From Anisus vortex (taxonomy: Eukaryota; Mollusca; Gastropoda; Planorbidae): 64,000 nt of DNA. Position numbers and translations under genes: made by a program. How positions within the stretch are numbered: the first letter of the stretch is position 1; each line of letters starts with the position of its first letter. This document shows positions 32,895 to 44,206 of this stretch, in pieces. The notes beneath the pieces are model-generated. The model was not told the DNA's origin and made no database searches. It saw only the letters and a list, made by a program, of their open reading frames with translations. The stretch lies in the NCBI GenBank assembly GCA_949126835.1, contig OX421500.1:26230731-26294730 (forward strand), read 5' to 3'.

Positions 32895-32900
32895 AATAAA
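32895..32900 (+). promoter_or_regulatory. Poly(A) signal of the cysteine-rich gene
   Basis: AATAAA is followed within 25 bases by a T-rich stretch (tgtttatttctcatg), 350 bp after the stop codon. Confidence 0.5.
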
Positions 32901-32929
32901 ATCTGTTTATTTCTCATGTATCTAATACA

Positions 32930-34490
32930 AACCTATAATTTACATGTAGATCACATGGTGGTGTCATTTGCCACGTGACTGTGAATGTGTTGATGAACAA
33001 GGCGGTCACGTGGCATGCATCAAGTAGCCCAACAGTTCATTACTCTACATAATTCTTCAATATTTTCTCGTAATAATTTCAATGGAGAGAGACCTCTGTT
33101 GTTGTCATGTCTGTGTTTGACAGACTCTTTCATTGAATTACATTTAACTCTGACAATATTTAGTCCTTGGGTTGCAAACCTTTTCGGCTCGCCGCCCCCC
33201 TTTTAAAAATGGATTTTCCCTCACCCCCATGTTATATAAAATAATTGAATATAGGCTAGCAGCAGTTTTAATAGAGTAGTGTTTGCATTTTTAATAAGTT
33301 AAAAACAAAATAAAAACTATTTTAATTTATTCTAATTGACAGAAATAATGAAAAAGCATAGAACCTACTCTTTTATAAAAGATTTGTGTATTGTGTGATG
33401 CTACTTGGTTATTTATATTCGATTCAATTTTGTCAGCAACAGACAGCCTTTTACATCCATTGTTCTAGGCAACAATTTAAATACATATTTCCTTTTTTTA
33501 ACAACAAAGTTGTGACTGCACAAAATTTATCTTCCACTAAATAGAATAATAGAAATGTAAAGACAAATTTAGTTTGTCGAGGCCAAAAGTTTCAGAAATT
33601 GAAAGTATTTCGTTTGGCAGCTTAAAGTCTTGATTGTTCTTTAATTAAAAGTTTGATATCAGCTATTCATTCATTTTTTTTTCTAAATCAATTCCAGGTG
33701 TTGTTATTGAAATAAAAAGTTTTCCAATTATTGTCATTATTCCTAGTTTAGAATAGGCAAAAACCTTATTAACAAAATGTTAAATCGTGAAATCGTCTGT
33801 TATAGTTATCATTGACCTTCGCGACTGAATAGTGAAAATAGAACTCATTGAAAATTTTTTTACAGCGGATCATCACCATCATCAGGAAGTAGAAGTAGAC
33901 ATAATCGCTGAATGTTTGGGTAATGCTGCTCTAAACAATCTATCATTGAATGCATTGCTTTTGATTTTATATATAACAGTAATTAAGAGATTTTCACCAA
34001 CAAAATGTTGCCAAATTAAAAGTTCACCAAAAATTTCAGCATTTTATTATCTAAATTTTGTATGAGACTTAATGTGACCTAGACATTATTTAACTCCAAC
34101 AAAAACTACCATTTTACTGTAAGCCTATATTTTTTTAAAACTTAATATTTCTTTTAACAACAGAGTATTTGATAGTTATTGGTTAACCACTGCAAATAAA
34201 AAAGGGTAGTTTGTTGATGTTTTGTGTGGCAAGTCTAGTGTTAATTAAAACACATTGAGTTTATGTAGGTGTGTGTTTTTTAAATGGCCAATGTTTATTT
34301 ACATTACCTTCATAGTAAGCAAGATCAAAACACAGTGTATAGCCAAACTAGTCCTTCCACTTTAGTATGAATACTTTTTGGTGATAGTAGGTATTGCATT
34401 TATTATTTTATCGATTATCTATACCCCACCCCCTCCCTCTCCACTTCTCGGAAACAAAGTGCGGTAAGAGCTTCAGTTTACGAAAGCAAT
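32930..34490. other. No gene recognised
   Basis: AT-rich. 'gggttgcaaaccttttcggc' at 33168 with 'gccgcccccc' looks like a hAT-type end without a partner. A segment at 33865-33918 (plus) has an acceptor (ttttttacag) and is open in one frame (DHHHHQEVEVDIIAECLG) but could not be joined to anything. Confidence 0.35.
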
Positions 34491-34496
34491 AAAACA

Positions 34497-34915
34497 AGTT
34501 TAGGCCTGTGTCACAAGTTTAGGCCTCTGTCACAAGTCTAGGCCTGTGTCACAAGTTTAGGCCTCTGTCACAAGTTTAGGCCTCTGTCAAAAGTCTAGGC
34601 CTGTGTCACAAGTTTAGGCCTGTGTCACAAGTTTAGGCCTCTGTCACAAGTCTAGGCCTGTGTCACAAGTTTAGGCCTCTGTCACAAGTTTAGGCCTCTG
34701 TCACAAGTTTAGGCCTCTGTCACAAGTCTAGGCCTGTGTCACAAGTTTAGGCCTCTGTCACAAGTCTAGGCCTGTGTCACAAGTTTAGGCCTGTGTCACA
34801 CGTTTAGGCCTCTGTCACAAGTTTAGGCCTCTGTCACAAGTCTAGGCCTGTGTCACAAGTTTAGGCCTGTGTCACAATTTTGGGCCTGTGTCACACGTTT
34901 AGGCCTGTGTCACAA
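34497..34915. repeat. 19-bp minisatellite (copy 2), about 22 copies
   Basis: Same unit as at 25.5 kb (tttaggcctgtgtcacaag), with gtgt, ctgt and tcta variants in a mixed order. It begins after 'gcaataaaacaagttt' and ends with 'cacaattgtacaatta' and 'agcaagcaagaaataaa', as in copy 1. Confidence 0.95.
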
Positions 34916-34984
34916 TTGTACAATTATATAATTAGCAAGCAAGAAATAAAAACTAAGTTTATGCCAGTGTCACAAGTTTAGACT

Positions 34985-35135
34985 ACGCTAATACATAATT
35001 TAGGATTCTTTGTGTTACAATGACACAAGTTTAGTCTACGCTAATACATAATTTAGGATTCTTTGTGTTACAATGATACAAGTTTAGTCTACGCTAATAC
35101 ATAATTTAGGATTCTTTGTGTTACAATGACACAGT
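34985..35135. repeat. 53-bp tandem repeat, 3 copies
   Basis: The unit contains 'acgctaatacataatttagg', with almost no differences between copies. Confidence 0.95.
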
Positions 35136-35744
35136 AGGCATGAAGGTAATTTGTAGAAGTCCATTATTTTAGTTGACTTCTGTCCCTTTGTCCCTTTGCT
35201 TGGCCCTATTATCTCTACATAAGTCTTAAGTGCATTTAAATTTTGGTAATTAATTGTTTGAGCGTGAACGATTTGTTTTATGTTGTTTCTTATCGCAATT
35301 TTTTTTTCTTAACCCTCCCCTACCGCACTTGGGAACGTCAGCTCCACACCCCTCCCTCAATATCCAGTTGAGAACCTATCATTTAGCGTAAAACCCTTAC
35401 AGTAAACTATTTTGGTCCTAAGTTGAGGCATCATTATGTCAAGATGTAAACATTAAAATTAGCCAAATATTGGGCCAATATTGGTAAATAGGATTAGTTA
35501 TAGGCCTATAGTGTATTGCGAGGTAAATAGTTCATTTGAAATGAGCCAGGGCCGCATTCTAAGGTCCTACTATGTCTTATACGGAGAATTGGCAAGAGGA
35601 AAACAGGTCACCCGCGCATCTGATACAAAGATTTCTGCCAAAAGGACATGAGAGCAGCCAGCATAAACACAACGAGTGTAAAGTGTGGCGCTCTGCTGTC
35701 AGGGAGTGGATAAAAGTAAAGTACTCTTCGGACCAAACTGATCG
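35136..35744. other. No gene recognised
   Basis: Ordinary AT-rich sequence with a C-rich patch (ccctcccctaccgcac) at about 35310. No open frame worth reporting. Confidence 0.4.
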
Positions 35745-35990
35745 TAGGGCTGGTGTAGCAGCGTTCACCAGTTTCTGTGGCCACGGCATACTAGGGGATG
35801 TGTGGCCAGCACAATGTCCAGCCGTCTTTACTTTACCCCAACTAATGTCGGGTACCAATCAGAGCTAGGTAAGATTCAGGGACACCTTTAATCAAACCCG
35901 GGAAAAAATCCTAGCCTGCACCAGGATTCGAACCCAGAACCCTTGGATCGCCAATCGAACGCTCTGTCACTCGGCCATCGAGCCCTATGA
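35745..35990 (-). mobile_element. SINE family A copy, best tRNA-like head
   Basis: Reading the minus strand: 'gggctcgatggccgagtgac' (A box TGGCCGAGT), 'cgttcgattggcgatcc', B box GGTTCGAATCC, then the body 'gtaaagacggctggacattg'. It is nearly full length. Confidence 0.9.
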
Positions 35991-36730
35991 AGACTGGTAG
36001 AGGTATATATTTCTTACCTATTCTGTGGTAGAGACCAGTATATAGGCCTATACCTATTCTGTGGTAGAGACTGTGAAAAAAACAGCTCGGCGAAAGGCGA
36101 GAAAAATAGAAACCACAGAATACGTATGGAAAAGCTGCGAGAGAGACTGTTAGCCACACGAGGAAATGCAACCCAAACCCATGGTGATGTACCATCGTCT
36201 CTCGAGACTGAAGGATGCCGTTCCAGCATTTCATGATAATTTTAAAAAAAACAACACTTTACTTTATTTACTTTAAAAATGAAAAATTGAGCAGAAATGG
36301 CTGCTGGAATCATAAATTATTTTATTGACACCTCAACTTTTATTATATTTTTATGAATGTATTACTTACTTTTCAAAATGATGAATTTAATGTGAATTTT
36401 CTTGTATTTATGTGCATATTTAAACTTTAACAAATCTGCTTGATAATTTTATACTTTGTTTTGATCATTAGATCATTTATTTAATGTCACGATTCTATAA
36501 TGAGTAAATAAACAGATGCCAACTTTTATTCAAACAACCAATGATTTGATTCATTTTGTTCTTGTATGCCCAAACACATATTTAAGTCAACTATTAGATT
36601 ATATTAAACAATTTAATGTCTTTACATTTAAGGTTTATAATAAAATTTTCTATCTAATAAAAACTATATATTTATTTGATAAAATACTGTAATATTCAAC
36701 TATATTTAGAACTATACTTATTACTTTCAG
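35991..36730. other. No gene recognised
   Basis: AT-rich. A short duplicated word 'cctattctgtggtagagac' at about 36015 and 36050. Confidence 0.4.
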
Positions 36731-36929
36731 TCAACGTTTTCTAGACGGAGATAGCTTTTTGGTTGGGGATACTTTTCTTAATATTTTCTTGGGTATCCCA
36801 TCAAATTGCTACGACATGGGGTTTCACAGTGTAAATACTTGCTTTCTTGAAGTCTGTATTTCACGTAACAAGTATCAGATGCGATGTAAAGTATTCCCCT
36901 TTACATTACAACTTGCGAATTTGAAATAA
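36731..36929 (+). CDS. Possible terminal exon, unassigned
   Basis: Acceptor ttattactttcag, then 65 open codons and TAA. Only the frame entered in phase 2 is open. It reads QRFLDGDSFLVGDTFLNIFL, then SNCYDMGF, CFLEVC and RCKVFP. A poly(A) word AATAAA overlaps the stop (36925-36930). Four cysteines suggest an extracellular protein. No partner exon with a phase-2 end was found. Confidence 0.3.
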
Positions 36930-37114
36930 AATATTTTGTCTACATTTCATAGAGAATACATGACTAATGTAGTTACAATTAGCGTAGGTCAGTAATCTGC
37001 TAACCATGGATCGATACAGGAAACCAGGTGACAAATCTCTCCTGTGTTTCAAATTAAACAGGTTAAAATGAGATTCACGTGGATCGGCCGCACAGCTTAA
37101 AGCTGGGGAAGGTT

Positions 37115-37424
37115 CAGGACCGGCTCGTTCATATAGGCAACCTAGGCGGCTACCTAGGGCGCAAAATTTTTGGAGGGCGCATAATTGATATTTTTTATTT
37201 TCAAATTTGGGGATTTAAAAATATCAACTAAATTAAAGTTTAGTTCTTCTGCGCGCTACTAGCATATGCAGACGAATTACTAGGTAATGAAAGGTGAATG
37301 GTATTTTATTTAAGTTGTCATAGAAAATAGGAAAATATGCCTCAACATTACTCAGTTTCTCCCCACCGAAGGCACTTTAATTAGGGCGCAGAATTTGTTT
37401 TCAAAAACCCTAGAGCCGGTCCTG
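37115..37424. mobile_element. hAT-type MITE copy 1 (310 bp)
   Basis: Ends 'caggaccggctc' and 'gagccggtcctg' are inverted repeats. The interior 'ctagggcgcaaaatttttgg' and 'gagggcgcataattga' is shared with copy 2. Confidence 0.8.
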
Positions 37425-37564
37425 ACTATAACGCTTTTTATTACATTTGTCATTTAGGCCTATATAGGTTTGCGGTTTGGAGAAGATAAAATATTTTCAT
37501 TAAACTAGATTTCACAATATAAAAATTATAAAACGCTCAATAATCTGGACCGAATCTATCTATA

Positions 37565-37790
37565 TTAGTGTTTTATATTATGTTAATGTCACTGGTTTTT
37601 CTGGTTCGCTCAGGCAACCTATTCCATGCTCATAAGCAATTGCTCTCGCAAAAGCGATTAGGAAAGAGTTTTTGTCCTTATGTTTTTCTAGGCATTGTAA
37701 CGGTTTGCTATTGCTTTTTTTAAATTATAATGTACCTCTTCCTTTAGCTTTTAATTATTTGATAAACCTACATGTCCCTTTCGGGTTAAA
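37565..37790 (-). pseudogene. LINE 3' end (CR1/L2-like family), decayed
   Basis: On the minus strand it follows the 58.3-kb copy ('gggttgcctgaaccaac' region, 'aaggacaaaaactctttcct'). Lies inside the composite element. Confidence 0.6.
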
Positions 37791-38351
37791 ATAATAATAC
37801 CAGGTGACCGATTATTCAATCGGTAATGAAGAGCAGGTACCTTAATATAATTTGTTAGTAAAACAACAGTGCATAAATTAAAAAAATACGTCTTTACCAA
37901 ACCAATAAATTATATTTGTCTTTTTCTTTTCTCTACTATGAATAACATAGGCTTTAAATTCTAACAGTCGAAGCAGATTTTTATTTGTGCAGTCTAATAT
38001 CTCTAATATCTAAATTTTGCCCGATAGCCCCCCCCCCCCTCCCAAAAAATAAAAAATAAAAAAATAAATAAATAAAAATTAAAAAAATAAAAAAAATAAA
38101 ATAAAACAGCTTAATCTCATTTCAAACCCTAAAAAACATGTAGGCTAGAGTTGTCAGTTTTAAATCCAGCGGAAATATATGTCATTTATGTCATTATGAT
38201 ATGTATTTAAAAGGCTGAAAATGGTTGACGAATGGATTTTTTTTTAAAGCTGATAATAACAAACAGGTTAATTCTTTTATTAAATATAAAACGCTTTAAT
38301 GATTTTCTCTATTAATTACGCTCCTTTTCTTTGGGCCTTGGTCTTGCTACG

Positions 38352-38437
38352 GCATTAATAAAAATGCAAGACAAGACTCGGACCACGGATGAGTGTAGGA
38401 CGCAATAATCTTCTTTATAGAAGGAGCGTCTGTAATG
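38352..38437 (+). mobile_element. LINE 3' tail only
   Basis: 'aaaaatgcaagacaagactc' through 'gcaataatcttctttataga' to 'agcgtctgtaat', followed by an aataagat-type tail. It is followed near 38500 by a 'ctgttggcacgctgaatgat' word of the hAT family. Confidence 0.75.
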
Positions 38438-38732
38438 AATAAGATATGATAAGGCACTAAATAAATTGTGTTATAAAAATAGTATAGTTGATCAGTTTGA
38501 CTTTCACGCTGTTGGCACGCTGAATGATTCAAAATGATTGTAAAATATTAAATTATTGAAATGCAATTGAAAGAAAAAAAAGAAACAGCCTAAATTGTGG
38601 TTCTTGGCTTGTTAAAATTATTAATTAAATATTTTTTTTCCCGAAAAGGCCCTTTTTCTTCGAAAATGGTCGTACCCTGCTCCCCTCTGGCTACGCTACT
38701 GAGGGGGCCTACAATATATGGATGATACTAAC

Positions 38733-39031
38733 CAGGGCTGGCTCGTCCATTTAGGCCACCTAGGTGGCCGGTTAGGGCGCAAAATTTTTGAGGGCGCATA
38801 ATTGAGTTTTTTGTTTAATTTGGGGATTTAAAAATATAAACTAAATTAAAGTTTAGCACTTCTGCGCGCTACAAGCATAGGCAGACGGTAGGTGATGAAA
38901 GGCGAATTATATTTTATTTAAATAGGAAATTATTCACTCAGACTACTCACTTTCTCTCCACCGAAGGCAGTTTAAAGAGGGCGCAGAATTTATTTTCGCC
39001 TAGGGCGTCAAAAACCCTAGAGTCGGCCCTG
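38733..39031. mobile_element. hAT-type MITE copy 2 (299 bp)
   Basis: Ends 'cagggctggctc' and 'gagtcggccctg'. Clearly related along its length to copy 1 at 37115. Confidence 0.8.
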
Positions 39032-39189
39032 GGAAGGTTGAATGTCTCTCTGGTAAAGTGAGTAATAAGTCCACCTGTCCCTGGTGCAGTGAGTAACATG
39101 TTCACATGTCCCTTGTGCAGTAAGTAATATGTATAAATTCAAAGAAAACTGGTTAATTATCTCCCTTTAATTAAAGTTTCCCAAGTTGA

Positions 39190-39275
39190 TTATAGTAGTA
39201 GTAGTAATGGTAATTTATATAGCGCTTCTATCCATGCTATTTTAGCATGCTCAGTGCGCTCTAGAAGACTATTAT
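39190..39275 (-). mobile_element. Second LINE family 3' tail fragment
   Basis: 'tatagcgcttctatccatgc' and 'catgctcagtgcgctct', as at 19.9 and 26.7 kb, with a (gta)n tail. Confidence 0.65.
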
Positions 39276-39289
39276 TCTGTGAGAGGTTT

Positions 39290-39462
39290 CACTGCTGCCG
39301 GTTAAGCGCATGTGATAACAACTCAATATTAACGTCATCTAGTCCCAAAACTCCTGTAGGGCGACAGGGATCCGCCGGTGGCGGGGCTCGAACCCGCGAC
39401 GTGTCAAGTGTTTTTTTTTTTTGGTTGACAGTCAGGTGAGCTAACCGCTAGGCCAGTCGGAT
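39290..39462 (-). mobile_element. SINE family B copy with intact tRNA-like promoter
   Basis: Reading minus from 39460: 'ccgactggcctagcggttag' (A box TGGCCTAGCGG), a poly-A interruption, 'cgcgggttcgagccccgcc' (B box GGTTCGAGCCC), then 'ggcggatccctgtcgcccta'. Both boxes fit Pol III consensus. Confidence 0.8.
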
Positions 39463-39661
39463 TCTATAGTGGTGCCTACAAAATATAATTAATAACTAAT
39501 ATTACTTATAAATTACTATCTCTTTATAAAATCCAGCATTAATGTTTTCATTTCAAGCTGTAATTAGATGTATACAATTAATTTGCGTTAAACAGTTGAT
39601 ATAAAACAGTTCCTGCATTAATTGATTTAAATGGATTTAAGAAATTAGTTTTTAGTTGATC

Positions 39662-39850
39662 CATGGGGCCAGTGAAGCAGCGTTCACCAGTTTCGGTGGC
39701 CCCGGCAACCAGGGGATTGTGTGGCCAGTACGATGCCCAGCCTCCTTTACTTTACACCCGCCAGACCAGGGAACAAATTCCTTCACTAGGATACAAACCC
39801 CGGTCTTTTGGTACGCCAGTCAAACGTGCTGCCTCGGCCAGGTTGCCCCC
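39662..39850 (-). mobile_element. SINE family A copy
   Basis: Reading minus: 'gcaacctggccgaggcagca', 'gtttgactggcgtaccaaa', 'gggtttgtatcc' (decayed B box), then 'aggaggctgggcatcgtact'. Confidence 0.8.
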
Positions 39851-40872
39851 TAATGCTATATATAATGCTAGTATATAGGCCTCTTCTATTATTTCAATAA
39901 TAACAGAGAAACATTTTGTGTAGAATAAACTATATTTATGTTTAATTGAAGTAGCATAAAATAACTTTTGATTGCAATTAGTCTGTATCGATTAACGAGC
40001 GCCTTGTCTTTGAACGATCTTTGCTTATTGTTCAATGCCATGTACATATTTAGTCACTAATTATGACGTGTCAAATGTACAATGTCTGCTCATAAAAGCT
40101 TTTGTTCGAAACAAAATGTTCACAAGTGTAAGTTAAATCAAAAGCTGAAAGTAGAACGAATGCCTAGCAGTAGTCTGTAGAGAATAGCAGACGATTTTCC
40201 ATCCAGATTTTCCCCCAAATTGGCACATTTTCATGTTCATTATTTGGATGTTTCTAATTGCTGCATTTTAAAATCGCCAATGACCTCCACTAAAAAGGAT
40301 CCAGATCTAAGAAGTTTGTAGTAAGATCAAGCCAGTCAAGCTTGATATGGTATAAAAACACGAGTCCATGAATTTAAAAGTCTTGGCTTTGTTCAATGTA
40401 CTTCTGAAAAAGATGTCTTAATATAGACTATGCCTTAAATTAGGGAAGTAGTTAAATGTTTTGAAATTGTGTAAAATTCAGCAGTCATTAATTATGCTGA
40501 CGTACGTTGTTTTGACTTAATTAACAAATCTCTGGAGGCCTCTCGCGTGCCAAAGAAAACCGCACCGCGCGCCAAGTATAGCACGCGTGCCCTAGGTTGC
40601 CGACTCCTATTCTACATCATTAAATGTAATAGTTTTGAAATTACAAGCGGTCTTCCTTTGTATTGTGATGTGTGGACAAGTGTCGAGTGTTCATAAGATT
40701 TAATTTGAATACACATGACGCACCAGATGAACTAATGTTTCTTAGATCGGAAGTAGATAAGTTGGCATCACTGATATAGATTTTAAGTGCATAGGTCATA
40801 GGTTGTCATCACTTATCTAGATTTATTGACAAGTCTTAATTTGGTGTGACCTTTTGAACTGGAATGATGGTG

Positions 40873-40900
40873 AACTTCCGGTGAAATTTACCGCCATTTT
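40873..40900 (+). promoter_or_regulatory. Housekeeping-type promoter: ETS and YY1 sites
   Basis: 'aacttccgg' (ETS/GABP type) and 'accgccattttc' (the reverse complement contains AAAATGGCGG, the YY1 core) lie 10 bp apart, about 90-110 bp upstream of an ATG exon. There is no TATA box. This pair is typical of TATA-less, widely expressed genes. Confidence 0.45.
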
Positions 40901-40983
40901 CGTAAACAAAAACCATGCTTTTAGTGCTGTTTGACAATTGATTTCAACATCGACAGCCAGTTCTGGTCTTTTAGAAATATACA

Positions 40984-41028
40984 ATGGCTACAAAATTAGT
41001 TTTGATGAATCCGTTTTTAACATCAAAA
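40984..41028 (+). CDS. Orphan first coding exon
   Basis: ATGG with A at -3, then 15 codons (MATKLVLMNPFLTSK) and a strong donor A|GTGAGT in phase 0. A short upstream frame (MLLVLFDN) starts at 40914. No downstream exon was identified with certainty. One formal possibility is the YEATS2 exon at 62846, which is open in phase 0 upstream of its ATG; this is untested. Confidence 0.4.
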
Positions 41029-41584
41029 GTGAGTAGGCGATAATTAATAACTCAAAGTGTTAGTCGCGTTAGGCTAAATGTAGCTTTTGTTTATAAAATA
41101 AGTTAGTCAAGAGTTGCGTCCTTGGTAATTAAAAAAACACAATGCGGAGATTCATAAAAAACAACAACACGAAAATTCTTTTGCTTCAAGCAATTAGTTT
41201 GGGATTATAAATAGGTGATTCTTCAAATCTGACATTCACAATCCATCTTTTGGCGCAATCTTTTGGAGATGAAATAAAATTTAATTCTCTACATATTTTC
41301 GTGCAAACCAGTAACGTAGCACACAAGCAAAGCAAATAATCGAATAAGACCGGAAATGTTCTTCTTTTTTACCTTTTATGCATGCATAATCGTTAAGACT
41401 TGTCAATAGATCAGTAAGATACATAAACTTTTAATAATAGTCTTTTTTGATTGACCAAAAAAAAAAGGGTTTGTTTCAATTTCTATTACACTGTAGAATG
41501 TAGGCCTATTACATTTGTTACACATGACATCTTTGAAGGGCAACAATTGTCTTTTTCTTTTCAATTAACACCGAAGTAAAATAT

Positions 41585-42030
41585 TTGAAAATTGATTTGT
41601 ATTTGTTAACAATACATTCATCTTTTCATCTACTACATTATACATTGGTCGATGTATATGTTAACAATACATTCATCTACTTCATCTACTACATTATACA
41701 TTGGTCGATGTATTTGTTCACAATACATTCATCTACTTCATCTACTACATTATACATTGTTCGATGTAATTGTTAACAATACATTCATCTACTTCATTAT
41801 ACATTGGTCGATGAATTTGTTAACAATACAATCATCTACTTCATCTACTACATTATACATTGGTCGATGTATTGTTAACAATACATTCATCTACTTCATC
41901 TACTACATTATACATTGGTCGATGTATTTGTTAACAAAACATTTATCTACTACATTATACATGGGTCAATGTATTTGTTAACAATACATTTATCTATTTC
42001 ATCTACTACATTATACATTGGTCGATGTGT
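41585..42030. repeat. 56-bp minisatellite, about 8 copies
   Basis: The unit carries 'gttaacaatacattcatcta' and 'acattatacattggtcgatg'. Several copies have internal deletions. Confidence 0.95.
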
Positions 42031-43150
42031 GTGTAAAGTTGGCAAACAGTGTGCAATTATTTAAGGGGAGGAACTACAGTGAAATTGATCTAAATTTCAG
42101 AAAATTCAATTTTTAAGCTTTTGCCTAAGTTGTATACCTTAACTATTCCTGGATCTAAAATATTTAGTTCGGGAATTGTAGTAGCATTTTTTTAATGTAA
42201 AAATTGCATTTGAAATGGGTATACATTAGAATTTTTTTTTGTAAACAGATTTACACTACAGTAATATAAAAAATGAGTTTAATTCTATATTAATATATAT
42301 CAAATTAAAGGTTAACTTCTTGACTTTGTGTGGAAAAAATTTTCCTCCCAAAAATTGTTTTTCCTAGAATCATCAGTTTTTTTGTTTTATTTTTCTACAA
42401 AATACTACTTTTTCTTCTTCCTTTTATATTAACTTCCTTATTTATTAACCAATCTTCATGAAAATGTGTACATACATTTATTACATGTTACAAATCATAG
42501 TTACAAGATGAATTTTTGATACAAGTTATACTTTTCCTTAAATTGAAATAAAAATTTTAGCAATTTTATTTTTTTTCCCATGTTGTACAAAAACATTTAA
42601 TTTAATTTAAGCAATTTAATCAAATTTCATCCATAATTTTTAAAAAGATATAGTCTAGCGTATAAATGTTTCCGCCAAATCGCATTACATTATCTTGATA
42701 AATAATCAATTTGATACATTTCTTTGTGCGTGGGGTAAATCGTTAACTAAGAAATCCAAAATGGCCGCCATTTCCATCGCAACCATCGGAAATATTTTTT
42801 TAACATATGCTTACTTGGACCTGTTCGTACCATCTATAGACCAAAAATGATCATGATGCAACACAAAGAAAATTGTTGATGGAAGAAAAATGGTTAATTA
42901 AATCCTAGACAATGAAAGTGTGTTCATTCATTGTTTTTGTTTTCCTCACAGCTATTACCCTTTACCCCCCCCCCCCCCTGCAGCTCGCCATTTACTTTTG
43001 ATAAATGTATAACCAATAAGGAAATAATTATCACATAATTAAGCCTGTTCTTAATAATGGAATAAAAAAACAACAACAAATTAACGAGAAAATAATATAT
43101 TCTGTTTGTGAGTGATTTTTCTTACAATTAGAATTTGCTTCAACAATTAC
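42031..43150. other. No gene recognised
   Basis: AT-rich. 'aaaatggccgccatttccat' at about 42760 is a YY1-like word, without an exon nearby. Poly-C (about 14) at 42966. Confidence 0.4.
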
Positions 43151-43161
43151 ATTACACTGTG

Positions 43162-43310
43162 AAGCCGACTGGTCCAGCGGTTAGTTCACCGACTGTCAAC
43201 CAAAAACCAATAGCACGTCCCTGCACCGACGGATCCCTGACGCCTTGCAGGAGTTTTGGGCCTAGTGGACGTAATAATCTTCTATCTAGAAGGAACGTCT
43301 GTAAACTTAT
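43162..43310 (+). mobile_element. SINE family B copy
   Basis: 'gccgactggtccagcggtta' head, 'gacggatccctgacgccttg' body and the tail 'gacgtaataatcttctatct...acgtctgtaa'. Confidence 0.85.
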
Positions 43311-43832
43311 AAGAAAAATAGATCTATATTTGTTATAAAACCCTAATATTTTTAGAAAAGGTAAAAACAAGTGAAAATATTTTATCTGTAAAGACATTTT
43401 AAACGGATGACAAGAGAACACAAATAACAAATACCACGTTTCCAGGAATAGTCGTGAATAGAGATATCGAACTCAGAGAGGGCTGTGCTTTCCTAATCTA
43501 TAGAATCTATATGTACCAAAGAACGTTTCATTGTGTACACAAGCACTCTTATTGCTTAACTACGGAGAGGGGGCACTATTGGAGATAATGGGAAGGGCAA
43601 CAACAAGAACATTCTGAACTGGGGCACTAGTTAATCCTAAAAAAAAAAGGTATTAAAAATTACAACATTGTCTAAGTATTGGTAATTGAAACTTTGATTA
43701 GATTAACTTAATATTTCTCCGTGTTGAATTCTCAAAAGTTACATGCAGTAAAATTAGTAACTAAAGAATAATGTTTAGTAATTGAAAATATCAAAACTCT
43801 AAGAAAGTAATCGATTCTAGTTTAAACAAAGA

Positions 43833-43998
43833 CATCAGCGTGTTCTCATACATCAGCATGTTCTCATACATCAGCATGTTCTCATACATCAGCATGTTCT
43901 CATACATCAGCATGTTCTCATACATCAGCATGTTCTCATACATCAGCATGTTCTCATACATCAGCATGTTCTCATACATCAGCATGTTCTCATACATT
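43833..43998. repeat. 18-bp minisatellite, 9 copies
   Basis: The unit 'atcagcatgttctcatac' is near perfect. Open frames over it (MYENML, MFSYIS) are artefacts. Confidence 0.97.
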
Positions 43999-44206
43999 TT
44001 GATGGAAAAGCCAAAATATTATCACAATTTACAACATAAAAATGACCATAGTATATAAAACGTACAATTATTAAAGTTTAATGACGTAGATAAGTGTGTT
44101 TTAAGGTATAATTGTGCAAATGCAAATACAATTTTAAAATATGTTCACTATATAGGATTACGTGTAGAATAATTGTCTCTAGAAGTTGTTATATTAGTAT
44201 ATCACG

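Larger units (their letters stand above)
37115..39031. mobile_element. Composite of two hAT-type MITEs with shared outer target duplication
   Basis: A MITE at each end (37115-37424 and 38733-39031) in the same orientation. The outermost 8 bp, ggaaggtt at 37107-37114 and 39032-39039, are identical. The inner flanks (actataac, atactaac) differ from them. The whole 1.9 kb thus looks to have been inserted as one unit. It carries LINE fragments and an A-rich tract (38045-38105). Confidence 0.55.
39120..40609 (-). mobile_element. hAT-type element, minus strand, with nested insertions
   Basis: The right end (reading minus 'taggagtcggcaacctaggg') and pieces such as 'ggttaattatctccctttaa', 'gattaacgagcgccttgtc' and 'cagacgattttccatccaga' follow the 58.6-60.3 kb element in reverse. 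It is broken by a LINE piece, a SINE B and a SINE A. The other terminus was not found. Confidence 0.6.

Noticed and set aside
35930..35990. tRNA gene candidates (A and B boxes at several sites)
   Set aside because: They lack a complete acceptor stem and are joined to SINE bodies; they are tRNA-derived SINE heads.
43791..44058. MYENML and MFSYIS repeat frames
   Set aside because: 18-bp simple array open on both strands; no gene context.
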